A stretch of 64,000 nucleotides of DNA from Advenella sp. FME57 (GCF_014897675.1 NZ_JABUXU010000021.1:1-64000), one strand, 5' to 3'; positions 14,754-23,065 are shown, numbered from the stretch's first letter. Program-made: numbers and translations. The notes: generated by a model from the letters alone, not told the origin.

Positions 14754-16652
14754 TTATTTGATAAAACCGGTGGATATCCAGGGAACAAATGTCACGATCA
14801 TCAACCCGACAAACAGCGCGACAACGTAACCCCAGATATAGCGCATGCCTTCAGACGGATTGACCTTGCCAATTGCGCACGCGCCGTAATAGCCCACACC
14901 GAACGGCGGAGCGAACAATCCAATACCCATTGCAAAAATGACAACAATGGAATAGTGCACATCATGGATATCCAGGGCGCGTGCGACCGGAAAGAGCAGT
15001 GGTCCGAACAGGACGATGGCCGGAATACCCTCCAGAATGCTTCCCAATATGATGAACGCAAATACCGAGATGATCAGAAAGCCATAACCGCCTCCTGGCA
15101 CGTTCGCCATGAGCGCTGCCAGATCACTGGAAAAGCCTGATTGAGTGAGTGCCCAGGCCATGGCCGTTGCGCAGCCGATAATCAGCATAATGGCGCCTGA
15201 CAGCGTCGCCGTTTCCACCAGGATAGGCGTCACACGCTTCCAGTCAAACTGCCGATAGACCAGCAGGCCCAGCAAAATGGAGTACACCACCCCAATCGTA
15301 GAGACTTCAGTTGCGGTCGCTATACCCTCGACCACGGCAGCTCGGATAACGAAAGGCAACGAGATGGCAGGCAAGGCAATCAGCAGGAAACGAAAAATAT
15401 CACGCTTGGGTACTTTTGCAACCTTTGTCAGATCTTCACGGCGATAGCGCCAGCCGACCACGACACACAGACACAAACCGAGAACAACAGCCGGCAATAT
15501 GCCTCCGGTAAACAGCGCGGCAATGGATACGCCGGTGACCGAGCCAATGGTGATAAGCACTATGGATGGCGGAATGGTTTCGGTCTGCGCGCCCGTGGCC
15601 GACAGCAAAGCAACAAGTTCACCTTTTTTTGCGCCGCGCTTTTCCATCTCGGGAAACAGTACCGGCGTGATGGCGGCCATATCGGCAATCTTGGAACCGG
15701 AGATACCGGAAACCAGATACATGGCGCCAATCAATACGTAAGAGAGGCCACCGCGAACATGCCCCAGGCAACTGGCCAGGAACTGAATCATGGCCCGCGC
15801 CATACCCGTCATCTCTATGAGCGCGCCCAGGAAGATAAAGAGCGGCACAGCCAGCAGAATCAGATGCGACATGCCTTCATTCAAGCGACCCACCATCACG
15901 ACAATGGGGGTCTGGGTCGTGAGCGTCAGATAGCCGAAAGTGGCCAGCGCAAACGAGAATGCAATTGGCACACCGGAGAAAACGCAAGCGGCCACCACGA
16001 AGACAAAGAAAATCACCAGATTGAATTTACCGAGCTCCATCAACACGGGATGCGCCAGCCAGAACACGGCCAGCAATGCCAATGTGACGCCCAGACTGAT
16101 CGACAGTTGCTTGCGATCAGCAGTCATGACCATGCGAAAGACCGACGTCAGAATCATGAGCGCAATGCCCACCGGCAATGCGGCAGCGTGCCATGCATTA
16201 CTGATTTCCAATGCCGGCGTCACAATATAGGATTCTTCGTAGGCATACTCAAAGGCCGGATACAGAAAAAGCACCAGGAAAGCCAGCGATGCAGACGAAG
16301 CAAAACCTTCAAGCAACAGACGTCGATTGGCGGAGACACGGTCAATAAAGGCGGTCATGCGCATATGTTGGCCGCGCCGCAACGCGATTACCGCACCCAA
16401 CATGGACAGCCACAGAAACAGGATCGACGCCAGCTCATCGGTCCACACCAATGGCACATGCAATACGTACCTTGCCGCGACACCCGAAAACAGGATCACC
16501 ACTTCCAGGATAATCAGCATCACGGCGAGCAGCTCAACACTGCGGCCGAGCGCGTTGTCTGCAGCGCGCACCAGCTTGGCTGCGCCGGAAACAGTAGTTG
16601 TGGCGGGCGTTTTCATCGCCATCGCAGAATCGGTCATCATTGCAGTTTCCAT
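14754..16652 (-). CDS. Fused TRAP transporter permease (DctQ-DctM)
   Basis: One 632-residue inner-membrane protein joining the small four-helix DctQ subunit (about 25-190, with VWTDELASILFLWLSMLGA) to the twelve-helix DctM subunit (about 210-632, with GVPIAFSFALATFGY, PLFIFLGALIEMTGMA and PPSIVLITIGSVTGVS). It drives sodium-coupled uptake of an acid with the adjacent DctP. The ATG at 16652 was chosen because it lies four bases after the DctP stop; the open frame runs 75 codons further upstream inside dctP and does not resemble a transporter. Fused DctQM proteins are known in many organisms. Confidence 0.92.
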   Translation of the reverse strand: METAMMTDSAMAMKTPATTTVSGAAKLVRAADNALGRSVELLAVMLIILEVVILFSGVAARYVLHVPLVWTDELASILFLWLSMLGAVIALRRGQHMRMTAFIDRVSANRRLLLEGFASSASLAFLVLFLYPAFEYAYEESYIVTPALEISNAWHAAALPVGIALMILTSVFRMVMTADRKQLSISLGVTLALLAVFWLAHPVLMELGKFNLVIFFVFVVAACVFSGVPIAFSFALATFGYLTLTTQTPIVVMVGRLNEGMSHLILLAVPLFIFLGALIEMTGMARAMIQFLASCLGHVRGGLSYVLIGAMYLVSGISGSKIADMAAITPVLFPEMEKRGAKKGELVALLSATGAQTETIPPSIVLITIGSVTGVSIAALFTGGILPAVVLGLCLCVVVGWRYRREDLTKVAKVPKRDIFRFLLIALPAISLPFVIRAAVVEGIATATEVSTIGVVYSILLGLLVYRQFDWKRVTPILVETATLSGAIMLIIGCATAMAWALTQSGFSSDLAALMANVPGGGYGFLIISVFAFIILGSILEGIPAIVLFGPLLFPVARALDIHDVHYSIVVIFAMGIGLFAPPFGVGYYGACAIGKVNPSEGMRYIWGYVVALFVGLMIVTFVPWISTGFIK

Positions 16653-16656
16653 CACA

Positions 16657-17676
16657 CTAAACCAGTTTACCGACCGAGGCCTCGAGCGCGGCCCAGGCTT
16701 CATCGCCAAAACGGCCCTTCCACTCTTTGTAAAAACCGGCATTACGCAGTGCAGCCCGGAATGTGTCGGGTGCTGGCGCATTGAAAGCGAGTCCTTTGGA
16801 TTGCAGATCACTTTGCACCGAATCATTAAGCTTTCTGATATCTTCGCGCTGACGCACACCCGCGCCATTAATACCATCGGCCACGATTGTCTTCAGATCA
16901 TCGGGCAATCGATCCCACGCCGCGCCATTGGCAATAAACCAGAAGCCATCCCAGATGTGATTGGTCTGGGAGCAATATTTTTGTACTTCGTACAGTTTTG
17001 CCACCTGGATAATGGGCAACGGGTTCTCCTGAGCATCCACAATCTTGGTCTGCAAAGACGAATACACTTCGCTGAACTGAAGGCTTGTCGGGGCAGCGCC
17101 CAGACCTTTGAACATCGAAATGGACAGCGGGCTGACCGGCACGCGGATTTTCAGGTCTTCCAGATCGGCTGCCTGCTCTATCGGCCCCTTGCTGCTGGTC
17201 ATCTGGCGAAAGCCGTTGTCCCACATTTTGTCAAAGGCATACAGGCGTATCTTGCGGATGGATGCCCGCACATGCGCACCCAGATCGCCATCCATCGCTT
17301 TCCACACCTGGGCATAATCACTGAACGCAAAGCCAAGCGCATTAATGGCCGCGACCGGCACCAGCGTGGCAATCACAAGTGAAGACGGCGTAAAAAACTG
17401 AATGCCGCCGGAGCGGACCTGAGACAACATATCGGTATCGCCGCCGAGCTGGTTGTTGGGGAAAATGGCGATATCGACCCGTCCGTCGGATTTTTCCCGG
17501 ATTTCGTCGGCCGCTTCCTTGGCGCGAATATTCAGGGGGTGAGACAGCGGAAGATTGTTGCCATACTTATAGGAAAATTCGGCAGCACGCGCCACCTGTG
17601 GCAGCGCGCTGACAACACCTGCCAGCGGCATGGCGGACAGGGTGCGCAGCATGCTGCGGCGAGAATACTTCTGCAT
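16657..17676 (-). CDS. TRAP transporter solute-binding protein (DctP family)
   Basis: Periplasmic receptor of 339 residues. The N-terminus SRRSMLRTLSAMPLAG has a twin-arginine and could direct Tat or Sec export, with cleavage near ARAAE. Family features include NLPLSHPLNIRAKEAADE, FPNNQLGGDTDMLSQVRSGGIQF, and the ligand-Arg region DLKIRVPVSPLS (about 172-183), followed by GAAPTSLQFSEVYSSLQTKIVDAQENP. First gene of the operon with the fused permease, VOC, RuBisCO-like and kinase genes; promoter shared with the divergent LacI regulator. Ligand probably a sugar acid or its breakdown product. Confidence 0.93.
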   Translation of the reverse strand: MQKYSRRSMLRTLSAMPLAGVVSALPQVARAAEFSYKYGNNLPLSHPLNIRAKEAADEIREKSDGRVDIAIFPNNQLGGDTDMLSQVRSGGIQFFTPSSLVIATLVPVAAINALGFAFSDYAQVWKAMDGDLGAHVRASIRKIRLYAFDKMWDNGFRQMTSSKGPIEQAADLEDLKIRVPVSPLSISMFKGLGAAPTSLQFSEVYSSLQTKIVDAQENPLPIIQVAKLYEVQKYCSQTNHIWDGFWFIANGAAWDRLPDDLKTIVADGINGAGVRQREDIRKLNDSVQSDLQSKGLAFNAPAPDTFRAALRNAGFYKEWKGRFGDEAWAALEASVGKLV

Positions 17677-17691
17677 ATTTGTCTCCAGACG

Positions 17692-17710
17692 TTAAATGAT
17701 GTTTTTTGAT
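17692..17710. repeat. Direct repeat copy 1 in the LacI/TRAP promoter region
   Basis: TTAAATGATGTTTTTTGAT, repeated with one mismatch at 17766-17784 in the same orientation, 74 bp apart. This copy overlaps the leader just upstream of the dctP start. The two copies bracket the divergent promoters and are good candidates for paired binding sites that allow looping. Confidence 0.6.
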
Positions 17711-17733
17711 TTTATTATTTTTCTAACCGCAAC

Positions 17734-17752
17734 GATATAGTGATAACATATC
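17734..17752. promoter_or_regulatory. Inverted repeat GATAT-N9-ATATC between the divergent promoters
   Basis: Five-base arms separated by nine bases, centred between the two direct repeats. The arms are short, so this is only a weak operator candidate for the LacI-type regulator. The surrounding 110 bp is AT-rich, as expected for two back-to-back promoters. Confidence 0.3.
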
Positions 17753-17765
17753 AACGTCAATCAAA

Positions 17766-17784
17766 TTAAATGATGGTTTTTGAT
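17766..17784. repeat. Direct repeat copy 2 in the LacI/TRAP promoter region
   Basis: TTAAATGATGGTTTTTGAT, 18 of 19 bases identical to the copy at 17692-17710. It contains an upstream in-frame ATG of the LacI gene (17770), which argues that the true start of that gene is the next ATG, at 17788, just after the repeat. Confidence 0.6.
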
Positions 17785-17787
17785 GTA

Positions 17788-18834
17788 ATGAAAAACTCAG
17801 AGAAAGCCGCAAGCAGGGCCAATATTGCAGATATTGCCAAACTGGCCAACGTCTCCACCGCTACGGTAGACCGCGTACTGAACCACCGATCGGGCGTGCG
17901 CGAAGCCACGGTGCAGCGGGTACTGCGAGCCGCTGCCGAACTGGCCTATCTGCCGGAAAATGATCTGTATGCGGCGCTTACACCCAGCGCCATGCGTATT
18001 TCATTCGTGCTTCCAAAAGGCACCAACCGCTTCATCAGGATGCTGGGCGACACCATCACCTACTCCCAGGACAGCTGGACGCCCTACAACGTGAAATGCA
18101 AAGTCGATTATGTGGAAGGCTTCAATCCCGAGGTCCTTGCCGCAAGCCTGACCAAGCAGGCAGAGCGCGCAGACGGCGTTGCCTGCATGGCTATTGAGCA
18201 CCCGCTAGTGCGCGACGCCATCGAGGAACTTGTCGATAAGGGCAAGCATGTAATAACGCTGATTACCGATATTTCCAATACGCGCCGCGCCGCCTATATC
18301 GGCCTGGACAATCGCGCCGCCGGCCGTACGGCCGCGTACCTGATTGCCCGCTTCATCGGCGCGCGGCCAGCCAAGGTTGCCATGATCGCCGGCAGCCTGA
18401 GTTATCGCGCTCACGAAGAGCGTGAAATGGGTTTTCTGTATATGTTCAAGGAACTGTTTCCCACTGTTGAAGTGGTGGGATTGCGCGAAGGCCTCGATAG
18501 TGCCGAAGAAAATTATCGGCTCATGCGGCAACTGCTGGAACAGTCACCGGATCTGGCAGGAATCTACAATATTGGCGGCGCATCCGACGGCGTAGCCAAA
18601 GCACTCAAGGAAGCCGGCCTGGCGCACAAAGTGGTGTTTATCGGTCACGGGCTGACGCCCGATACGCGCGCCCTGTTGATCGACGGAACCATGGACGCCG
18701 TCATTACACAGAATCCACAGTCCTCTACCATGAACTGTATCCGCATTTTTGCCAATCTGCGCGATCGACGCCCGGTCATGAGCGGCATCGACCCTGTGCA
18801 AAGTCAGATCATTTTCCGGGAAAACCTGCCCTGA
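17788..18834 (+). CDS. LacI-family transcriptional regulator
   Basis: 348 residues with an N-terminal helix-turn-helix, ANIADIAKLANVSTATVDRVLNHRSGV, hinge-helix region VLRAAAELAYLPEND, and a periplasmic-binding-like effector domain (about 70-340) with IGLDNRAAGRTAAYLIARF. The sugar-pocket side resembles regulators that bind a periplasmic-type sugar or acid ligand. The start at 17788 was chosen over 17770 because the latter lies inside a regulatory repeat. It is divergent from the TRAP/RuBisCO-like operon, its likely target. Confidence 0.92.
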   Translation: MKNSEKAASRANIADIAKLANVSTATVDRVLNHRSGVREATVQRVLRAAAELAYLPENDLYAALTPSAMRISFVLPKGTNRFIRMLGDTITYSQDSWTPYNVKCKVDYVEGFNPEVLAASLTKQAERADGVACMAIEHPLVRDAIEELVDKGKHVITLITDISNTRRAAYIGLDNRAAGRTAAYLIARFIGARPAKVAMIAGSLSYRAHEEREMGFLYMFKELFPTVEVVGLREGLDSAEENYRLMRQLLEQSPDLAGIYNIGGASDGVAKALKEAGLAHKVVFIGHGLTPDTRALLIDGTMDAVITQNPQSSTMNCIRIFANLRDRRPVMSGIDPVQSQIIFRENLP

Positions 18835-18840
18835 TCGCGC

Positions 18841-18860
18841 CGGCGGGCATATGCCCGCCG
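18841..18860. terminator. GC-rich hairpin between converging LacI and CMD genes
   Basis: CGGCGGGCATATGCCCGCCG is a perfect 20-base palindrome six bases after the LacI stop and about 50 bases beyond the stop of the converging CMD gene. It would form a strong hairpin in either transcript, but neither side has a T-tract, so it may slow polymerase or protect RNA ends rather than act as a classical terminator. Confidence 0.45.
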
Positions 18861-18908
18861 CCCGCTGTGCATTCATTGCAACTGCAATAGCAGGTCCGCC
18901 AGGCGGCG

Positions 18909-19484
18909 CTACACTGCAGGCATTGCAGCCAGCGGCTGCGCCGAAGAGGCCGGAACAGGTGTTCTGGCTACATTCATGACCATGGAAAGCAGCGAGTAAT
19001 AGCCATTGATTCCGACAAGGTCCATCACGCCCTGCTCGCCAAACTGCTGCAACGCGCGCTCGTAGGTGTGATCGCATACCGACTGATTGTGAAAGAGTTC
19101 GGTCGAGAATGCATAAAGTATCGCCTCATCTTCAGGCAGACCCTCGGGCTTGCGGCCTTCGCCAATGGCCTCTATGGTTTGTTCGGATACGCCTTCACGC
19201 AACGCTATCGGCGCATGAATCGCCCACTCGACCTGCTGAGACCACTGCCGCGAAGTAATCAAAATCGCCAGCTCCGACAGGCGCTGCCCCAGGGCGCTGC
19301 GATACCGCAGATACTCTCCCATACGACTGGCGTGAGCCATGAGTTCAGGACTGCGCATCAAGGGAATAAAGGGCGACAAAAGCCCACCGCGCGGGCCGTT
19401 GATAATTTCTTGAGCGTACTGTTTCTGATCAGCGCTCCAGGTTTCTGGTGCAAGAGGAGGAAGGCGGTCCGGATACTGGTTCAT
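18909..19484 (-). CDS. Carboxymuconolactone decarboxylase family protein
   Basis: 191 residues, all-helical CMD/AhpD-like fold. Recognisable are LSPFIPLMRSPELMAHASRMGEYLRY, the helix LSELAILITSRQWSQQVEWAIHAPIALREGVS (His of EWAIHAP is the conserved site in the non-AhpD group), and AFSTELFHNQSV. There is no CxxC, so peroxidase activity is unlikely. The ATG at 19484 gives the normal N-terminus (NQYPDRLPPL); an upstream TTG is less likely. It stands alone; its role could be a lactone or carboxylate step in a neighbouring pathway, but nothing ties it to one. Confidence 0.85.
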   Translation of the reverse strand: MNQYPDRLPPLAPETWSADQKQYAQEIINGPRGGLLSPFIPLMRSPELMAHASRMGEYLRYRSALGQRLSELAILITSRQWSQQVEWAIHAPIALREGVSEQTIEAIGEGRKPEGLPEDEAILYAFSTELFHNQSVCDHTYERALQQFGEQGVMDLVGINGYYSLLSMVMNVARTPVPASSAQPLAAMPAV

Positions 19485-19947
19485 AATGACTCTACACAAT
19501 AACAAAGGGGAAGATAAGAAAATGATAGCTGTAACTATACCAAGACTAGCTATGAAGTCTCCTGAAGTTACCTTTGCTTCCCGGTATTGAGCTGTAGCTG
19601 CAGTATGAAACCAAAGTCAGGTATTCATGTAATGCGGTATTGACGCCCGTTTGCCTCTGCTGCCATCGCCAAAACTTGTAACGACTGAACGCATCGGTGC
19701 TTTTCATGAACCGTTGTATGATCCCTACCGCAAAAAGATAGCTAAACAGCAGTTCGCGCAGCAAATAAACAGCACGTATCCGAATCGCCAATACGAGACC
19801 TCGTTCATCGTATCGCGACTCCCGTAAAATCGTGCGAGCAACTGCAATCGGCTTTATCGGGCAGCAAACCAGAAACATCAGGTTCCAAGGCAAGCGGCGG
19901 GCGCCAGGCCCGCCCTGCTTATCTATCCGCTCAGGTCACGACCGGCA
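19485..19947. other. Intergenic region, no recognised gene
   Basis: 463 bp between the CMD gene and the dienelactone hydrolase relative. A 115-codon frame on the minus strand (19546-19893) exists, but its product is rich in Arg, Tyr and Phe in an uneven way, has no recognisable motif and no ribosome-binding site; I regard it as chance or decayed sequence. Promoter elements for the CMD gene are expected in 19485-19560, none is distinctive. Confidence 0.4.
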
Positions 19948-20838
19948 CTACCCGCCCAGGTTTGACTTGAAAAATTCCAATGTCCGGGACCATGCCAGCT
20001 TTGCGGCGGCTTCGTCGTAACGAGGCGTTGTGTCGTTATGAAATCCATGATTGGCCCCATCATACATGTGCATTTCATACTTCTTGTTATTGGCTTTGAG
20101 CGCTGCTTCGTAATCCGGCCATCCCGCATTGATGCGCTCATCAATGCCGGCATAATGTATCAGCAGCGGCGCATTGATTTTCGGCACATCCGCAGCGGCA
20201 GGCTGACCACCATAGAACGGTACTGCGGCAGCCAGATCCGGCATGCGAACAGCCAGCATATTGACCACCCCACCGCCATAGCAAAACCCAACTGCGCCAA
20301 TCTTGCCGTTCACTGCCTCGTGCCCCCTCAGAAATTGCGCTGCCGCCACCATATCTTCGGTGCGCTTGGCCGGATCCAGCTTCGCAAAAAGCTCGCGCGC
20401 CTTGTCTTCGTCTCCCGGGTAACCGCCGGCCGGCGTGAGCGCATCGGGTGCGAAAGCAACATAGTTTTCAACGGCTAGGCGTCTTGCCACGTCCTCGATA
20501 TAGGGATTGAGCCCCCTATTTTCATGAATAACTACCACACCTGGCAACTTGTCTTTGGCATCGGCTGGTTGTGCCAGATAGCCTTTCATGGTGCCATTGC
20601 CCTGGGGAGACGGATAATCCACGTATCCAGCTTTAATTCGTTTGTCATCGGGCGCAATTTGCTGCGCCCAGGCAAAATTCGGTGCAAGACTGCTAAGAAT
20701 CGCAGAGGCAGTGACGCCGCCGACGGCATACCGCGCTGAACGATCCAGAAACTGTCTGCGACTGATACCGCCATGCACATAGGCATCAAACAGCTTGAGA
20801 ACATCGGGGTGAAAATCACTCGCGTTTTTTCGATTCAT
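19948..20838 (-). CDS. Dienelactone hydrolase family protein with Tat signal
   Basis: 296 residues. The first about 58 form an export signal with a twin-arginine, GISRRQFLDRSARYAVGG, and a cleavage site near FAWAQQ. The mature part is an alpha/beta hydrolase of the DLH type: VVIHENRGL with Glu106, nucleophile Cys186 in GFCYGGG, Asp in AGIDERINAG and His in GANHGFHND complete the Cys-Asp-His triad. The ATG at 20838 follows AAGGAG. Classical DLHs are cytoplasmic, so this periplasmic form probably cleaves another ester or lactone. It is divergent from the asparaginase gene. Confidence 0.9.
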   Translation of the reverse strand: MNRKNASDFHPDVLKLFDAYVHGGISRRQFLDRSARYAVGGVTASAILSSLAPNFAWAQQIAPDDKRIKAGYVDYPSPQGNGTMKGYLAQPADAKDKLPGVVVIHENRGLNPYIEDVARRLAVENYVAFAPDALTPAGGYPGDEDKARELFAKLDPAKRTEDMVAAAQFLRGHEAVNGKIGAVGFCYGGGVVNMLAVRMPDLAAAVPFYGGQPAAADVPKINAPLLIHYAGIDERINAGWPDYEAALKANNKKYEMHMYDGANHGFHNDTTPRYDEAAAKLAWSRTLEFFKSNLGG

Positions 20839-20971
20839 GTTGCGGACTCCTTGACAGGCGGGCCAGTAGACCCGGATTAGCTGAGAAAGGAACTGATGGA
20901 TAAATTGCGTGAACAGTGAAATGTGAAACCCGATACTGGTACCATATGCTGGCGCAGGAGGGCTTTCTGCC

Positions 20972-20987
20972 GATCCTGTACAGGATC
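20972..20987. promoter_or_regulatory. Perfect 16-bp palindrome upstream of the asparaginase gene
   Basis: GATCCTGTACAGGATC is fully self-complementary and ends 37 bp before the asparaginase start, within the divergent promoter region shared with the DLH-like gene. A direct repeat GATCACA (20984-20990 and 21004-21010, 20 bp apart, two turns) adjoins it. Both look like regulator-binding sites; the binder is unknown. Confidence 0.5.
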
Positions 20988-21024
20988 ACATTCATGTTAA
21001 TTAGATCACAATAAGGAGACAATC

Positions 21025-22077
21025 ATGAAAAAAATCTCATTTGTATTAGCCGGACTGTGCGCAACACTGATCGGCGCTGCCCACGCCCAGGAAAAGCCAA
21101 CAGTTCAATTTATTGCCACCGGCGGGACAATTGCCATGAAAATTGATCCAGTCAAAAAGGCGCCAGTGCCGGCCATCTCCGGCGATGATCTGCTGGCAAC
21201 GGTGCCCGGTGTGGCCGAGTTCGCCAAAATAGAAGTTAACAATCTATCGAACGTGCCATCAGACTATATGGATCCGCCGCGCTGGATTGAACTGAGCAAG
21301 GCGGTCAGCGCTGCCGTGCAACGGCCGGAAGTCTCGGGAGTGATTGTGTCGCACGGCACAGATACCCTGGAAGAAACCGCATTCTGGCTGGATTTGACCG
21401 TGCAATCGGACAAACCCATAGTCCTGATCGGCGCCCAGCGCAATGCCTCCTCGTCCGATTTTGACGGCCCTCGCAATCTGCTGAATGCGGTGCGTATTGC
21501 CGTAGACGAACAGGCAAAGGGCAAAGGTGCCATGCTGGCCATGAACAACCAGATCAATGCCGCACGTCATGTCACAAAAACCCATACAGCCAATGTGGAA
21601 ACATTTCAATCGGGCGACTATGGTTTCCTGGGCGAAGTCTACCCTGACCGTGTGATATTTGCCCGGGAGCCATTGCGCCGCCAACATATCGCCGTCAGCG
21701 CTGAAACCATGCCGAAAGTAGACATTGTTGCCATGTACGGTGGCGCCGACGGCAGCCTGCTGCGCAGCGCCGTCGATCAGGGTGCAAAGGGCATTGTAGT
21801 GCAGGCGTTGGGCATGGGAAATATGAACAAGCCGATGTTTGAGGCTGTGAAATATGCATTGGAAAAACAAATTCCGGTTGTGATTTCCACCCGTGTCTAT
21901 AACGGTCGCGTAATGGCCAACTACGGGTTTGAAGGCGGTGGTAAAACGACCGCAGACGCAGGCGCAGTGATGGCGGGAAATCTGAGTCCGCAAAAAGCCC
22001 GTATTCTGCTGATGCTTCTTCTGCAAAGTGGCAAATCGGGCAAAGAAGACCTGCAGGCCGCATTTGACGCCATGTAA
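21025..22077 (+). CDS. ansB: Type II (periplasmic) L-asparaginase
   Basis: Hydrolyses asparagine (and often glutamine) to the acid and ammonia in the periplasm. 350 residues with a signal peptide (1-21, ending AHA). Active-site signatures are ATGGTIA with Thr35, VSHGTDTLEET with Thr112-Asp113, and the Lys in HVTKTHTANVETF, the three elements of type II enzymes. AAGGAG precedes the ATG by about seven bases. It stands alone and could instead be called a glutaminase-asparaginase; the sequence does not separate the two. Confidence 0.93.
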   Translation: MKKISFVLAGLCATLIGAAHAQEKPTVQFIATGGTIAMKIDPVKKAPVPAISGDDLLATVPGVAEFAKIEVNNLSNVPSDYMDPPRWIELSKAVSAAVQRPEVSGVIVSHGTDTLEETAFWLDLTVQSDKPIVLIGAQRNASSSDFDGPRNLLNAVRIAVDEQAKGKGAMLAMNNQINAARHVTKTHTANVETFQSGDYGFLGEVYPDRVIFAREPLRRQHIAVSAETMPKVDIVAMYGGADGSLLRSAVDQGAKGIVVQALGMGNMNKPMFEAVKYALEKQIPVVISTRVYNGRVMANYGFEGGGKTTADAGAVMAGNLSPQKARILLMLLLQSGKSGKEDLQAAFDAM

Positions 22078-22104
22078 AGGGTTTGAGTAAAATCCAGTCC
22101 ATAA

Positions 22105-22140
22105 ATATATCAATGCATTAATATCGATGCATTGATATAT
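22105..22140. repeat. AT-rich inverted repeat, 13-bp perfect arms
   Basis: ATATATCAATGCA (22105-22117) and TGCATTGATATAT (22128-22140) are perfect complements around a ten-base loop, 28 bp after the asparaginase stop. It could fold as a transcript-end hairpin, but it is AT-rich with no following T-tract, so a protein-binding site is as likely. Confidence 0.5.
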
Positions 22141-22172
22141 CTGGCGTGTCAATAAGACTCGGTGCGATACGC

Positions 22173-22204
22173 AAAGCGTGCACTACACAAAGCGTGCACT
22201 ACAC
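22173..22204. repeat. Perfect tandem duplication, 16 bp x 2
   Basis: AAAGCGTGCACTACAC occurs twice with no gap. It contains the near-palindrome GTGCAC. Exact tandem copies in an otherwise unique region suggest replication slippage or a paired binding site; copy number may vary between strains. Confidence 0.6.
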
Positions 22205-22495
22205 ATTTCTGCCAATCTGCTGCCATCCGCGCTGGGCAGCCCTCACCCGACAGCTGCAGCAACCACAGCAACCATTTGCGTGTTCCATCACTCGATTTTC
22301 GGGCACCCTTTTCTTGTTGTACTTCCCCACCTGATCAGCCGCGGCGTCTGCCGGCGCATCAGTTCGATCACTCAAGCCATCGCCCTCGCCTTTTCCCCGA
22401 CACAATCGGCCTTCATTAGTTGGCACCCTGTCGGCGCGCTACACGCGACCGCGCTTTGTTGCATCCCGAATTTATGAATCAACCACTCATCAGAC

Positions 22496-23065
22496 ATGAA
22501 TCCTCAATCAGCCAACTTTTTTGTATTGACCGGTGGACCCGGCTCCGGCAAAACGACATTAATCAATCATCTGGCCGATATGGGCTACCGCTGTATGCCC
22601 GAAGCCGGCCGGGCCGTCATACGCCAACAGCTAAACTGTGGCGGCGTTGCCCTTCCATGGGCCGACAAAACCGCGTATGCCCGGCGTATGCACGAGCACG
22701 ACATGGCGGCTTACCAGCGCGCATGCAATATGAACGGTCCGGTTTTTTTTGACCGCAGTATTGTGGATATCATCGCGTATCTGCAACTGGAGCAATTGCC
22801 GGTTCCAGAACCGCTGCAAACAGCGGTATCCCAATGTCGATATCATACGACAGCATTCATTTTGCCGCCCTGGCCACAGATCTATCGTCGTGACCAGGAA
22901 CGCCGACAGGACCTGCCCACTGCCATTGCAACCTATCATGCGATGATGAAGACGTATTTGCAATATGGCTATGCACTGGTACGCGTGCCCCGCCTGCCGG
23001 CAGCGCAACGGGCGAGGTTTATCGTGAATGCGATCGCTTGCGGCCATGGCGGCAATAAGGATTGA
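22496..23065 (+). CDS. AAA-family ATPase / P-loop kinase-like protein
   Basis: 189 residues with Walker A TGGPGSGKTTLINHL (about 12-26), FFDRSIVD resembling the DRS motif of the AAA_28 domain, and RRDQERRQDLPTA as a likely lid region. Members of this group are probably kinases of small molecules or RNA ends, but no substrate is established. No partner gene is adjacent; it converges on ompW. An upstream Met (MNQPLIRHE frame) is out of frame, and ATG 22496 gives the family's usual N-terminus. Confidence 0.82.
   Translation: MNPQSANFFVLTGGPGSGKTTLINHLADMGYRCMPEAGRAVIRQQLNCGGVALPWADKTAYARRMHEHDMAAYQRACNMNGPVFFDRSIVDIIAYLQLEQLPVPEPLQTAVSQCRYHTTAFILPPWPQIYRRDQERRQDLPTAIATYHAMMKTYLQYGYALVRVPRLPAAQRARFIVNAIACGHGGNKD

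Larger units (their letters stand above)
22078..22495. other. Intergenic region with inverted and tandem repeats
   Basis: 418 bp between the asparaginase and small ATPase genes. It begins with a long AT-rich inverted repeat (22105-22140) and a perfect 2x16-bp tandem repeat (22173-22204). The remaining 290 bp is open in several plus-strand frames but gives proline- and serine-rich products with no motif, so I see no gene there. Confidence 0.5.

Noticed and set aside
15759-16784. 341-codon plus-strand frame opposite the TRAP genes
   Set aside because: Gln/His/Arg-rich antisense shadow of the fused permease, with no domain and no ribosome site.
16653-16877. N-terminal extension of the fused TRAP permease
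   Set aside because: These 75 codons lie inside the TRAP receptor gene in another frame and have no membrane character; the ATG at 16652 follows the receptor stop by four bases.
19546-19893. 115-codon minus-strand frame between CMD and DLH-like genes
   Set aside because: No ribosome site, no motif and erratic composition; recorded only as part of the intergenic description.
21259-22152. 297-codon minus-strand frame opposite the asparaginase
   Set aside because: Antisense shadow of a well-supported enzyme gene.
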